Below, in pieces: positions 46,701 through 57,780 of a stretch of DNA of 64,000 bases (within the stretch, counting starts at the first letter, position 1; each line of letters begins with the position of its first letter). The stretch is from Marasmius tenuissimus (Eukaryota > Basidiomycota > Agaricomycetes > Agaricales > Marasmiaceae), in assembly GCA_029532415.1 (NCBI GenBank), contig JAQOTA010000053.1:310001-374000 (forward strand), in the 5' to 3' direction. A program made the translations under genes and the position numbers. The notes beneath the pieces are model-generated. The model was not told where the DNA came from. It was given only the letters and a program-made list of their open reading frames with translations, and did not search any database.

Positions 46701-46939
46701 TTTAGATCGAGTCTTTTTAACTCCTTGATAGCCCAGTGTCAGCGATGTGGCATGGAGGATAGATACAGAGGACCACGAGCCGTGTAAAGAAATTCAATGG
46801 CATACAATCCAAAGGATGGATCGAGTCGAAGCAGGTGATTCGCCGGTTTTGGCAGCGATAGTATTTCTCGAAGGTCCTCTGCGTTCTGGATCGGGCAAGA
46901 TGGAGGAGGATAAGCCGGAGAACCTTCAGAAGAGTTCAT
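43731..46939 (-). CDS. TKL-type protein kinase fused to the N-terminal half of a P2B calcium ATPase
   Basis: Fourteen exons with consistent phases give 825 residues: 46939-46767, 46688-46568, 46509-46411, 46361-46185, 46123-46049, 46002-45751, 45697-44951, 44885-44763, 44710-44585, 44533-44353, 44293-44174, 44120-43988, 43936-43860 and 43804-43731. Kinase, about residues 85-370: GGGFADIYKG loop, Lys113, HGD at 210-212 (HRD is canonical), DFG 230-232, APE to Glu261. A Ca-ATPase start follows from ~411 (DPTPFRFKPHELAFM, GIVRGLGTD), then RRRVYGENSLP, an actuator domain with TGES (667-670), HTDCFVLSGSKV, and a TM4-like PEGL segment (~800) before the stop. The phosphorylation and nucleotide-binding domains are missing. 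The junction lies inside one uninterrupted 747-nt exon. One intron is GC-AG. Extra 5' exons (for example 47122-47043) are possible, so the N-terminus is tentative. Confidence 0.75.
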
Positions 46940-46994
46940 CCCAGCGGAGCCCAGAGAGTTTCGTACGATTGTCAGGAGTGTACAGTGGAGGAAA

Positions 46995-49803
46995 CTAAAC
47001 AGAAGTGTTAGTACAGCACCTCACAATTAGCCTCGAGCGAACATGTGGCAGCCTCGCGGCTTTAATGTCGACTTGGACAGCAACTGTATTCTCAAGCTCG
47101 AGCGTTCCCAGGACATTGCAATCTACCCAAAAGTATTGAGTTCATGACAGCGTCAATCCACGCACCTGTTGAACGTTATGCCTTGAGGGAGTGCTGATGA
47201 TGGCAGCCAAAGTATAAGGGATAGGTCACCGATCCTTATTTCGGAAAGACAGCGGACCGCAGGGCAATCCGGCCCGAAAGTACTTTTTCACGCACAGATC
47301 GTTGCTCAACGACCTTGATCTTGGGGCAGGGAGTCGATTCAATCTGTTTCCAAGCTTGAAGCACCACTCAATTTCGTTCAAAAGCCAAGATCGCCACGAA
47401 GGCTGAGATTGCATACAATCATAACGATACTACATCGGCATAGGAATCAAGATACGAGTATAGGAGGAGGGAAAGCATAGTTCAAGTTGAACGTAGAAAG
47501 AGAAGGTACAACTGACGAGGCGAGGAGAGACGTTAGCACCGTGCCGTGTGCAAAACGACGGGTAGAGGACTTACCGATCATGAGAGAGAAACGAGAGCTG
47601 CAGAGCAAAGGAAGATCAGCACTCTGCGTACCAACACACAAAGGACTCACCGACATAACAAAAGAAACCAGAAAAGAGGTACAACACACGACAGGGCACT
47701 ACCGAACCGAGTTTCGAACATCCCACAAGCATTCGTAGCCACTTATGACCTACGGTGCTATCCATCCTTGGACAAACAGCATCGCTCAACCCCATGTAAC
47801 CTTAGGCGTGATCCCCCTCAAAACCAGTACAGTAGGTCACCGGCGGGGGAGTCAGCAGTCACAGAAAAGAGGAGCGAGTTCCGTAGGAGGGTAAATGACG
47901 AGCGGAGAGGTTCTTTCGCTCGGTTCTTCTCCTTCGTTTGGGGTATTCCGTTTATCGTGTGTGCGGGCGAACAAAGCGAAAGTGGTTTTTTTTTCTGGGG
48001 ACGGGATGGTGTCAGTTTGCAAGGACGACGAGAAGGAGAAGAGGAGACCCACAAAATATTTCCCAAAATAGTGTGAAGACCCAGACGCGAGTAGATGCTC
48101 GTTATATGTCCCAACCCACGTCACACAATCCGTCCTCAAGCAGCGATCCGATGGGACCAGCGATGTCATTTGAGGGGAAGGAGACTGGGGACGTGGAAGT
48201 GATGATAAGACGGCCTCTTGCTGCTTTACTCGGTGGGGTCGTGAAATAATGTGGGAATTGTCTTGTCTTTTGTAGGTACGATCGAAGAAGAGATAAGAAC
48301 CTGCGAGGCGAGGGAGCAGGTAGATTAGAAACAGCGACGACGAGGAGAAGGGACGGTGGAGGCTCACATAATGATATACTAGATCGCACATAGACCCAAA
48401 CACGAGTAGGTGCTCGTTGCATGTCCCAACATCCCACATCGACCAATTCGTCCTCAAGTAGCGGTCTCGAGGGGACCAGCAAAATCATTCGAGAGAATTG
48501 GACGAGAGAGTTGTCGACACGACGGCTCTTGCTGCTTTACCCGGCGGGTTCGTCATAAGATAAAGGTCTTGTCTTTTTTTGTAGGTACGAAACAGAGAAC
48601 TGAGAAGGGATATGTCAACTATACCCATCGGAAACGAAAGATAGTGAACGTACATAGAGGGCTCGCCATCACCGAAAGATCAACAGTGTGGGCGGGGAAG
48701 TAGTCTTAGGCTTATAGCGACCTAACGCTATAGCGGTGACAGTTTGCCGCGAGCATGTCTAGATTCAGAAACTTCCTGTCAGACGAGAACTCGGAATCAA
48801 AGAAAAGGACGAGGCATACCGTATAGCGACGATGGCGAAAGCTGTCGTATAGGTTGCCCCTCCTCTAACGTAGGGGTAGGTAGGAGGGTTGCGGGTGGAG
48901 GAGCTGAGGTTGAGCAACCGGATAATGAGTCTCCGCATCGTGCCAACCGGCGTGCAAGCCTGTTCTAGAGAGTGTCAGAACCTGTCAAGCCACATACGAG
49001 AACGGTGAACGTATCAGGCACACCAGTCCTCACGTATTGACCAGGTCAGACAAAGTCGCTAGGTGGGTGTGGCGCCACCGATGGAGGTAACCATATGTGG
49101 CGAACAACGAGAACGCGGGTAGCGAAAGACTCCGATGAACTGCGTCTCAATACGGATGAACAAAGGTTCTTTCGCTCGGTGTGGCGACGTTCAAAAGTCG
49201 AAGGTGAAACCTCGTGGAGCCTGGAACACACGGAGATATGAGAGTCTGGGTGTCAATGTAGGTGAAGGACACGCACCGTACTGTGGTGAGACACGAGCCA
49301 CCGACCCAAGGCTACGAAACCTCTCCGAGGGGTGAATGGCTAACTGAACATGCGATGAGGATCACATTGGAAAGGGCTCAGAGGAAGATGAACCTTGCTG
49401 TGGCGTCACTGTGGCGAGGTCCTCATCGACGAGTAGAGGTGTTGTGCACTGGTTGAGCATTTTACGTGACCTGGAGAGTGTAAAAAAACGTCAGAAATAA
49501 TCTAGGAGGAAACAGAGAACAAGAAACGTACCTCGTCCAATAGTCAGAGCAGTGGCGCCATCTTTGCGGAACGATGGGGATTAAGAATGTCGTCTATCTC
49601 GGCGTACGAAGCTCCATCATGGTAGCGCTATCGAAAGCTCGAGGAAATGAGGGAGAGCGACGGGAGTGGTTGAAGGTCAAGAACCTATCGAACTGGACCC
49701 CCAACCCAGAAGGGTTTTTATACCTCTAGCATCCTGTGAATTTCGAGCCTTTTTCTGTATTGTCGGATAATCAGATGTATGCAGGGTACACGAGGTCCCA
49801 CAG
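46995..49803. other. Unassigned region upstream of the kinase gene, with a diverged tandem repeat
   Basis: Possible extra 5' exons of the kinase gene lie at about 47040-47420, where coding-like stretches such as VLGTLELENTVAVQVDI appear next to splice signals. A tandem repeat at 48077-48589 is listed separately. No other gene recognised. Confidence 0.4.
48077..48589. repeat. Diverged ~310-bp tandem duplication
   Basis: Unit 1 begins at about 48077 (AGACCCAGACGCGAGTAG) and unit 2 at 48392 (AGACCCAAACACGAGTAG). Shared landmarks include CCGTCCTCAAGCAGCG / TCGTCCTCAAGTAGCG, GGGGACCAGC-like sequence, CTCTTGCTGCTTTAC, and TCTTGTCTTTT...GTAGGTACGA. The offset between units is 309-315 bp. Confidence 0.65.
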
Positions 49804-50109
49804 CTATCCTGCATCGGGAAGGTGAAAGAGAAAAGGGGTGGTGTTACAACATAGGGATGATAGGGCATTTGGCGCTCGTCGATAGGCTTGGCTTCGGGGA
49901 GAGTTGGCGTGGAGGACAAAGGGACGAGTCAAGACCATCACTTCAATATCCAAAAATCTGGAGAAGCGGTCGTTTAGTACACAAAGCAGCTTGTAACGAA
50001 TGAAGATCCACTGACCAGCCAGCAGAGAAAGAGATAGGCAGGTGTAGGGACCTGCGAGAACGAGCGCCAGAATCCACATGGGGCTGATCTTCGCTGGGTT
50101 TGAAGACAA
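49804..50109 (-). other. Possible exon of a membrane protein
   Basis: A 101-residue frame contains a strongly hydrophobic stretch (MWILALVLAGPYTCLSLSLL) followed by basic residues. A good intron (GTGAGT...CCCAG) precedes it at about 50148-50094. The remaining exons could not be assembled, so it may be a fragment. Confidence 0.25.
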
Positions 50110-50159
50110 TCAGCGATTGTGGTTCTCCATTCAGTCGTTCTGACTCACCTGGTAACATG

Positions 50160-51358
50160 AGTCTCCTGACATGATCGTTATCTCCGAGAGAAACAAGGGC
50201 GGATTTCTAGGGTGCATGAATGTAGAATCGAGAAAGTATCCTTTGTCTTATGAAACTGTTTGGTGGCGTAAACATCGCAAAAACGAGCACTCCATTGCTT
50301 CAAGGATAGAATGCAAGGAACGAGTTGGTGCAGTGAAGAAGAACGTTGCGAGTATAGGATATGGCCTGACAAAGGCTGTTGGTCTGACCATGTAGGACCA
50401 TGTAATTGTGAGCGAAGGACGGTGCTGGCAGCTCTGTCCACCCGTTCAAGACGAATTTCTTCGCCTAATCATCTGATATCCTCAACCTCATCCAACGATA
50501 AGACTTCTATTTCGCCTTCCCGTCCCACGTCCTCGAGCACGCCTGATGGAAAGATGTCAATTTCTGGGTGTGGATAGACGACTGTAAGCTGAAGTGAGTT
50601 GTTGTAACCCAACGATTAAGACTCAGAACGTACCCTTGCGAAGACTTCTAGGCCTTGTTCCTGTCAAATCTTCAAACATTGAATGCAATCACCTGAGGAA
50701 AGTCAGAACAGCTCGCTGAGAGTTGCAAGGATTCTCTTCAAGACAGGCAGCTTCATGGTGACGAAAGAGCCGCGAGCGAAAACTTTGAGGAACGTTCTGG
50801 TGCTGTCAAGGCAGATATTTCAAGCACAGCACCACGGTCTGACAACATTGATAGTCAGTGAGGATCGCTAACAATACAACTGACGAGCGCACCCCTTACT
50901 ACTCATCTAATCCCTCATCCAAGACCCCTTGTAATCCACGAGATTTCGTTTTGGCCCTCCATCGTTTGGTTTTTCCTTGTACTTCTCTATCTCTCAACAT
51001 TGGAGAAATTGTCTCGCACAAGGGCCAAATTCTTTGGCTCAAGAATCCGAAATAAAGGTTTCATCTTCATTGAGAATACTGTCAAAGCTTGGGGTCGAGA
51101 AGAAGATGGTGGTCCTAATATTAGTATTTCAGGCTGGGCGGAGTTCAAACGCGACGCACGTGATTCGTACCTGAGGTCGCGACTCGCGACGCGTCCAGTA
51201 CATCCATTCTCGTTTCCAAATCCTTCGAATAATCTGGCACAAATTCAAATCGAATTGCCATAAATAAATCAACATAAAATGTCCAACAAATCGAGTAGGT
51301 GTAAATCAAGCTCGGCTAGACTCCTACTAACTCCGCGTTGAATCCAACTCCCTCACCC
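50160..51358. other. Intergenic
   Basis: Short open frames only. The last ~120 bp correspond to the 3' flank that is duplicated downstream of the second peroxygenase gene (shared AATTGCCATAAATAAATCAAC). Confidence 0.45.
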
Positions 51359-52398
51359 TTAGATAGTCCCGTCAGCTCTGGGGTTCTCCGATCCATTCTG
51401 GAACAACGTGACCCAAGGACACTGCTCCTCCTCCGCTTTAAACTCTGACCTTTTAGCAATCTCCGTCGCAATCTCTACCTCACTCGCCGAATCAATAGGT
51501 ACCTTTGAGATCTTCCACCCCTCCTCAATCGGCATCCTCTCCTCCCGGAAGAACACATCCACAAACTTCTTAGGTGCAACTCCAAAAGTCTCACCGCTCA
51601 TGACCATGAGGTAGAGACCAGACTCTCGTACACGAATCTGGAATTCTTTGATGGTACTCTGGAAGTTTGGATTGGTGGCTTTTGTTATTTCAAGCCGGGC
51701 TTTTTGCACGAGACCGGCGGAGGTGGCGTTGTAATAGTCGACACCGGGGTTGGAGTTGGCCAGGGTAGTGTAGATCTCTTCGTTGAAGGCGATGTTGTCC
51801 CCAAGGTTGCGGTCTTGGCGAGAGACGGAGGCGTCATGTTCGATGTTTCCGTGTCTGTAGGGGGTAATTAATGAGATTATAACTCGCATTTTGTTGGTCA
51901 ACATTTAGACTTACAGGCCAATGTCACCGAGAGAGAACTGGTCGTCGTGTTCGGAAGTTAACAATGCTGCCTTGGCCGCGAGAAGGACCATATCCCGTTG
52001 GACGTTGAAGCCCTCTGATTCACACAGGTGTGTCAGTCGCGAGGAAATCGAACTTGTGACCGATTTAGACCCACCTCGAACAGACTTGACAATCATTGGG
52101 ATCGTAATGTTATTGCCGTTACGCGGGAGGAATCCATGGTTTGCCAGGCTACCCAAGTCAGAGATGTCAGTTACTAGATCCACCCTCGGAGAGATGAAAT
52201 TTCCACTCACGTATTCAACCCAGGACACGGACTCCTCGCATCAGTCTCCGTGGCAGCTTGGAACTGATGCTGGGACCAGTCGACCATATCGTGAGGGTCC
52301 GAACCTTCATTATCCCGGCGTCTTGGCGTCGCACCACCGAAAACGGTAGAGGAGATAGAGAGAAGAGTAAGAGCAGAGAGACCAAGTTGGAACTTCAT
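51359..52398 (-). CDS. Short heme-thiolate peroxidase/peroxygenase (UPO), copy 1
   Basis: Four exons (52398-52211, 52148-52075, 52014-51915, 51854-51359) give 285 residues, normal for the short chloroperoxidase-like group. A signal peptide (MKFQLGLSALTLLSISSTVF) suggests secretion. The PCP motif (57-59, in SPCPGLNTLANHGF) supplies the axial heme cysteine. EHD (128-130, NIEHDASVSRQD) is the metal/heme-side motif of short members, and a later RESGLYLMV segment probably holds the acid-base Glu. Known: these enzymes use H2O2 to insert oxygen into C-H bonds and alkenes or aromatics. Natural substrates are unclear. It lies next to an epoxide hydrolase and a duplicate peroxygenase. The ATG at 52398 is used because the codon two positions upstream is TTG. 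Confidence 0.9.
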
Positions 52399-53137
52399 CG
52401 TCAATAATAGAAAAAAAGTCGTAAAGAGAAGTACGAAAGAAGAGAAGAGAAACTACCGTCCCTCAACGACGAACGAGGTCTTATATAGCTCGTCTCGCGC
52501 TGGCTCAATACAACGGTTGAGCGGTAAAAGGGCATCTGTGCCCTTAAGCTCACAGGCCGGCGGGGACACTCGGTCTGCGAATCGTAGTATTGAGTAGGCG
52601 TTGACGAATGAATGAAGTCGGCTTACTGCGCAATGCCGTGTAAGCCGTGTAACAGTGCACCTCTCTGTCACTGCGCAATTCAGGGAGGTCGATATTCTTG
52701 AAACACCGGCCTCGCCATCTTGATGCAGCAGCATTTGGTCTCCGCAGGCCTGTCAGTGTACGCAGCACAGACGACCTGCACCATCAACGAGCCAATGGTG
52801 ACGCGTCAATTTGGCACGGCGTGGTAAGCTGGTAACCATCAAAACGCGCCACATTCACGCATGGCAAGCTTCCACACCTAAATTCCGAGCGCCATTAGTA
52901 CAGTCAGACGAATACAGTATCCGTCCGGCTCCCAACGTTCAGCTCTATTGACAGCATCAAGCGAAGGCTCCATAGTCAACCTCAAGCTACGTCGAGTTGA
53001 GCTTTGTCACCAAACACCGGCAATTCAGCATATATTCTCCTGTTTCATATATACATGTTACAATTTTTCGATGACCTAATCGTTCATTTTTCAACGCGCG
53101 TAAAGTAAACAGAAAAGTCTTGGACTTACAAGTAAAG
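52399..53137. other. Promoter region of peroxygenase copy 1
   Basis: About 52480-52830 is duplicated, diverged, at 56340-56710 upstream of copy 2 (shared TGCCGTGTAAGCCGTG and AATTCAGGGAGGTCGA). An isolated ACGCGT lies at 52801-52806. Confidence 0.55.
52481..52490 (-). promoter_or_regulatory. TATA box of peroxygenase copy 1
   Basis: The minus strand reads CTATATAAG about 85-90 bp before the ATG. The equivalent site of copy 2 reads GGTATAAAG at a similar distance. Confidence 0.5.
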
Positions 53138-54627
53138 CTAATATCCATCCTTTCCTTCAACCACTCCGTACGCCGGCCCACCCTTCCCAAACATCTTCCT
53201 CAAATCACCGACAAGTAGCTCGGGGACCTCGTGTGCAGCGAAATGTCCTCCCTTTTCGTGTCGTTCGTAGAGGACTACATTAAAATTCGTAAGCCACCTT
53301 GATTCGAGTAATGTCAGTCATGGTAAGCCCTGGGGTTAGCCTGCGCGAAGTACTCACGAACGAGGCATAGGGACGGTCTCTCTCGGGAAGATTGAACAAC
53401 CAAGCGGAATCGTGACCTCCGTCTTCGGTAGATTGGTGATTCCACCGGACTGAGCTACTTCGTAGTACGTGCGAACCGATGCCGCAGGTCCAGAGCGAGA
53501 GAACCAATAGATGGAGATCCATGTCAAGACTACGACGGATGGCATACGTGAGAAGCAACGAAAAGCAAGGCGAGGGTGAAGGAGACATACCCTCATCGTC
53601 ATCCCAGGCATACGCATCTGTCCAGGCAACCAACTTCTCGTATATCCAAGCCAAGAGCCCCACAGGCGAATCACTCAAACTGTAGCCGACAGTCTGAGGT
53701 TGCGTAGATTGCTCCATGAAGTACCCATTTCCTTTCGTGTTGAACCAATTCATGCCTTTGAATGCGAGTTGCTCTTCGGGAGAGTGGGCCTTGCTCTCGT
53801 TGGGGGAGGCGGGATCATTGGTCGCGTTAGGCGGACGACCCATGGGCATATTCGAATGCCAGGCTTTGATGTTCGCCCCACCATATGTCGCAGCCATGAC
53901 GTGAGTTATCTGGAAAGAAGAAAGGTTACTTTCGTCAGGACGGAATCAGAGCAAACAAGACGCACGAGAGCGCCCCAGTCACCTCCTTGAGTGACTACGA
54001 TCGGGCGCGGATTAGAGGCTGCATATGATTCGAGATGTGGAGCCGACGTACCATACTCGTTGTACCCAAGAGCCAGCATGAGCTTGTGTCCAACTTCGCC
54101 ATATTTCGTCAAATCAAATCCCTTCTTCTTCGCGCCTTCAGAGAATCCATAGCCGGGTAAGCCAAGAGCTACAACGTGAAAGCTTGGTTGTCCTTGTTCA
54201 ACAGCCGTGAGGAGAGGCAGGATTTTTCGAACTTCGATGAAGCTCCCAGGCCCTACAAGTTTCTCGGTCAAGAGATCAGAAGAACCCGAAGCGAATGGTA
54301 GTACTCACAACCATGAACGAACAATAACGGAATAGCGTTTTTCGCATCGCTCTTCTTGTACACATAGTGTACATTGAGAGTTCCGTGCCCGCCGCTGACT
54401 TCGATATCCCTCGTGAACTGCGGCAATTCCTCGTTCAACGCCTTCTCGTGTTTCCTCCAATCGTATCCGTCCTTCCACCTGGCGACGAGACGTCGGATGT
54501 CAGCGAGAGGTGCCCCGTAGTCCCATCCAGCCTCATCAATCTCATCAGGAAGTCGCGTGAGCTCGAGTTTTTGCTTGAGGTGGTTGATTGCGTCGTCAGA
54601 GATAGATATCTTGAATTCGGATGCCAT
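53138..54627 (-). CDS. Epoxide hydrolase (alpha/beta hydrolase with EHN domain)
   Basis: Five exons (54627-54309, 54252-53966, 53909-53591, 53529-53358, 53297-53138) with consistent phases give 418 residues. The N-terminal EHN region contains [19 protein letters not shown] and [19 protein letters not shown]. The core has the oxyanion-hole HGWPGS motif (completed across intron 1), LPGYGFSEG, the nucleophile motif GGDWGAL, and the catalytic His in [11 protein letters not shown] near the C-terminus. These are the hallmarks of soluble/microsomal-type epoxide hydrolases, which add water to epoxides to give diols. No signal peptide, so it is probably intracellular or peripheral. It sits between two peroxygenase genes on the same strand, suggesting coupled epoxide formation and opening. 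Confidence 0.92.
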
Positions 54628-55233
54628 CGTTAAGAGACGGGCACAAGGTGGTAGATGTGAGGATACAGACTTGTAATAAAGGATCTCAGGTCTTGGTACT
54701 CACGAGGTAGAGCAGGGTAGAGCTGGCTAAGGCATTTGCATCATCACCTGGGCCGTGTGTGCTTCTTTGACAGAGGGAAATTTTGTCATCGCGTGAGAGT
54801 GAGAGCAATGTTAAGTTCCGTATGTTGAAGTTGTACAAATTGCATTCATCCAAGGAAGGAAACGTTGAAACTGTGAAGTGGATGGTGGTGGTTGAACTGA
54901 AAGGAAGGCGTGCGGCATCGCATTCGAGGATCCCGTCAGCGACACGGCCCGGAGATCTTAGGGGCGAATCCTGGGGCCAACGCTGGGCGACACGGTCAAC
55001 CAGCCACGATACGAGTAAATGTCATGGCATTGGATCTGCGTTCCGTCACCCTATAAGCTATATACAATACTAAGATGGTTCAAAATCAATGGCATCGTAA
55101 TCATGAGCAGAATGTCCTCTGACCTGCCGCCGGATTCCTATACGCCATGAAGACGGATTGAATTGCCATAAATAAATCAACAAAACAAACTACCAAAGAA
55201 AATGTCCAACTATGTATTCCCTCTTCCTCTCCC
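54628..55233. other. Intergenic between epoxide hydrolase and peroxygenase copy 2
   Basis: Contains the epoxide hydrolase promoter and the 3' flank of peroxygenase copy 2. No gene recognised. Confidence 0.5.
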
Positions 55234-56281
55234 TTAGATGGTCCCGTCATTAATCGGATCCTCCGAGGCCCCCTGAGCCAGCGTAACCCAGGGACACTGC
55301 TCCTTCTCTGCCGCAAACTCCGAAGTCCTAAAGATCTCCACCGCAATCGACTGCTCATTCGCCTGATCAATCGGTACCTTTGAAATCCTCCACCCTTCCT
55401 CAATCGGCATTCTCTCCTCCCGGAAGAACACATCCACGAATTTCTTCGGTGCGATACCAGTTCTGGGATCTCCGCCGGTCATGACCATGAGGTAGAGAAC
55501 AGACTCTCGTGTACGGATCTGGAACTCCTTGATGGTACTACGGAAGTTCGGGTTGGTGGCTTTGGTTTGTTCAAGCCGGGCTTTTTGCACAAGACCGGCA
55601 GAGGTGGCGTTGTAAAAATCGAAACCGGGATTGGAGTTGGCTAGGGTGGTGTAGATCTCTTCGTTAAAGGCGATGTTGTCTCCGAGGTTGCGGTCTTGGC
55701 GAGAGAGAGAAGCGTCGTGTTCAATGTTTCCGTGGCTGCGGGGTTGGTGAGTGAGATTTGAGCCATAAATAAATGATAACTCTTTGAACGTACAGGCCAA
55801 TGTCAGCGAGAGAGAACTGGTCGTCGTGTTCGGAAGTTAACAATGCCGCTTTGGCAGCGAGAAGAACCATGTCTCGTTGAACATTGAAGCCCTCTAATTT
55901 ATACAAGTGTATCAGTCGTGAGGAGATCAAACTTGTGAGTGATTCGGACCCACCTCGAACGGACTTGACAATCATCGGGATCGTAATATTATTCCCGTTA
56001 CGCGGGAGGAATCCATGGTTTGCCAGGCTATCCAGGTCAAGTCGAATAGGTGTCAGTTATATCCATCCTCAGAGCGGTAAGATTCCCACTCACGTATTCA
56101 ATCCAGGACACGGACTCCTTGCATCGGTCTCTGTAGCAGCTTGGAACTGATGCTGGGACCAGTCGACCATATCATGAGGGTCCGAGCCTTCATAATCACG
56201 GCGTCTAGGGGTCGCGCCACCGAGAACGGTCGAAGAGAGACAGAGAAGTGTGAGGGTAGAGCAAAAAGACTGAAGCTTCAT
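55234..56281 (-). CDS. Short heme-thiolate peroxidase/peroxygenase (UPO), copy 2
   Basis: Four exons (56281-56094, 56027-55954, 55893-55794, 55735-55234) give 287 residues. Exons 1-3 have exactly the same lengths as in copy 1 (188, 74 and 100 nt). A signal peptide precedes the PCP heme-ligand motif (57-59). EHD is at 128-130 (NIEHDASLSRQD), and the RESVLYLMV segment follows. The two copies share most residues, including GGATPRRR and DPHDMVDWSQHQFQAATETD. Copy 2 carries a two-residue insertion after the VMTG segment. Both copies keep the residues needed for heme binding and catalysis, so both are probably active. The duplication includes the promoter and 3' flank. Confidence 0.9.
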
Positions 56282-57316
56282 CGTCAATGATAAAATAAAA
56301 ACTTTGTAAAGAAGTATGGAAAAGAGAAGAGGAAGTAGTGTACTTCGACGTTGAACGAGGTCCTTTATACCTCTTGAGTCTGGCCACTCAATACATCGGT
56401 CGAGCGGAGGTATAGCATATGTGCTCTTAAGCCCCTGGTCAGTTTCCAAATCGTAGTCATTGAATAGCGTTGATGAAATGAATAGAGTCGGCATGCTACT
56501 GCGCAGTGCCGTGTAAGCCGTGCAACAGTGCACTCGCTCGTTCACTGCGGAATTCAGGGAGGTCGACATCCTTGACGTTCATGAAACTTGTGAAACCCTC
56601 CGATAATACAGATAATACAGTAGCACTTGATTTCCGCAGGCCTTTACGCAGCACAGACGATCTGCATCATGAACAAGTCAGTGATGATAGCCATATACTA
56701 GTAACCATCGAAGCACGCCAGATCAAAGCTTCAGGAACTTACAGACCTTGGTTTGCCCGTTCTACATGAGCGGACTACAGGTGAGTGAATATCCGTGGCT
56801 GAAAATCACACCTAAGATCCTTCACCTGGCGTGTTGCTCACCGTTCACTAGTTGGCATCTCCTCGATCCACGGCACCCTGCTCGCATGCTCGTGAGCGCC
56901 CCGCAGGTGAGGTTGTAGATAACACGGTGTCAGCGCTGAAAGAAAAGCGAACGGGAGCAGCGGATTGATGACTTTCTGGATCAAGTTTGCATCGAATGTA
57001 AGTACATAGCTCAATCAAACTTGAGACCAAAGAAATCGCAAGAAATGGGAATACAACACACCCAATCTTGTTTGAATCTTGGTTCAGCCGAGCAGCCTCA
57101 GGCAGCCTCCGGTAGCTCGATCCGTGTTCAAAGTTGACATTGAGCGCTGAGCGAGGAAACAGTCACCGTTTTGTTTGAACTTGAACTTAAGTTGAAGGTT
57201 GCAAGAGCTTAGAGGATGTCGTGATGATGGAAAGAGGGATATCCGGCCCGGACGCGCTCGAACCTCCGCGGGGTACGCACAAACATACGCAAACCTAAAG
57301 CTGTTCAGCAACCACG
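56282..57316. other. Promoter of peroxygenase copy 2, then left part of duplication copy 2
   Basis: A TATA-like box lies at 56361-56370 (minus GGTATAAAGG). From about 56790 the sequence resembles 38130 onwards. Confidence 0.5.
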
Positions 57317-57520
57317 ATGAGCTCTGCAACGATCTTGACGACGACGATACCAAGCAACGTCGACGTCGACAACGGCAACGGCACCGGCTGCAATATTGTG
57401 AGCTCGAATGAGCCTTGGACTTCGTTGGTGAGCACGATCAATCAATTCCAAGTTCTATGGCCGATTGTAATGTCCTTTAGCATTTTCCTCGTCGGCACCG
57501 CGGTTGTCAGTCGACGCTGA
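57317..57520 (+). CDS. Small C-tail-anchored single-helix protein
   Basis: Single exon of 67 residues. A Thr-rich start (MSSATILTTTIPSN) and an acidic/Asn-rich middle are followed by a hydrophobic helix (FQVLWPIVMSFSIFLVGTAV) and a short basic end (VSRR), consistent with a small tail-anchored membrane protein. A broken copy occurs at 38661, in the same position relative to a DUF6699 gene. Conservation of the start in two diverged blocks supports a real gene, though its shortness leaves doubt. Function unknown. Confidence 0.45.
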   Translation: MSSATILTTTIPSNVDVDNGNGTGCNIVSSNEPWTSLVSTINQFQVLWPIVMSFSIFLVGTAVVSRR

Positions 57521-57780
57521 CCGTTGACGAGCCCCCAGCATAGAAGACCGAGATCAATAAATGACCCAAAAAATACCTCCTCGATTCTTCTTGCCTTTAC
57601 GCGCTAAGGCGCAACAAGCTCAGAGCGCAACGAGTCCATCATACATACAAACTTTGTGGGGCATCGCTGTGAATTGGCAACGACGTGTAGCGACAGGATG
57701 CGTGGGCTCGAAGGTGTGCTCTCTGGTATCTTTTCCAAGGCATACACTAATAATACATGAATCCCGACATCAAAAAGAGA

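Noticed and set aside
48102..48488. Open frames of 100-200 residues on the minus strand (for example 47852-48457)
   Set aside because: They overlap the non-coding tandem duplication, have low-complexity composition and no domain, and their counterparts in the second repeat unit are not conserved as protein.
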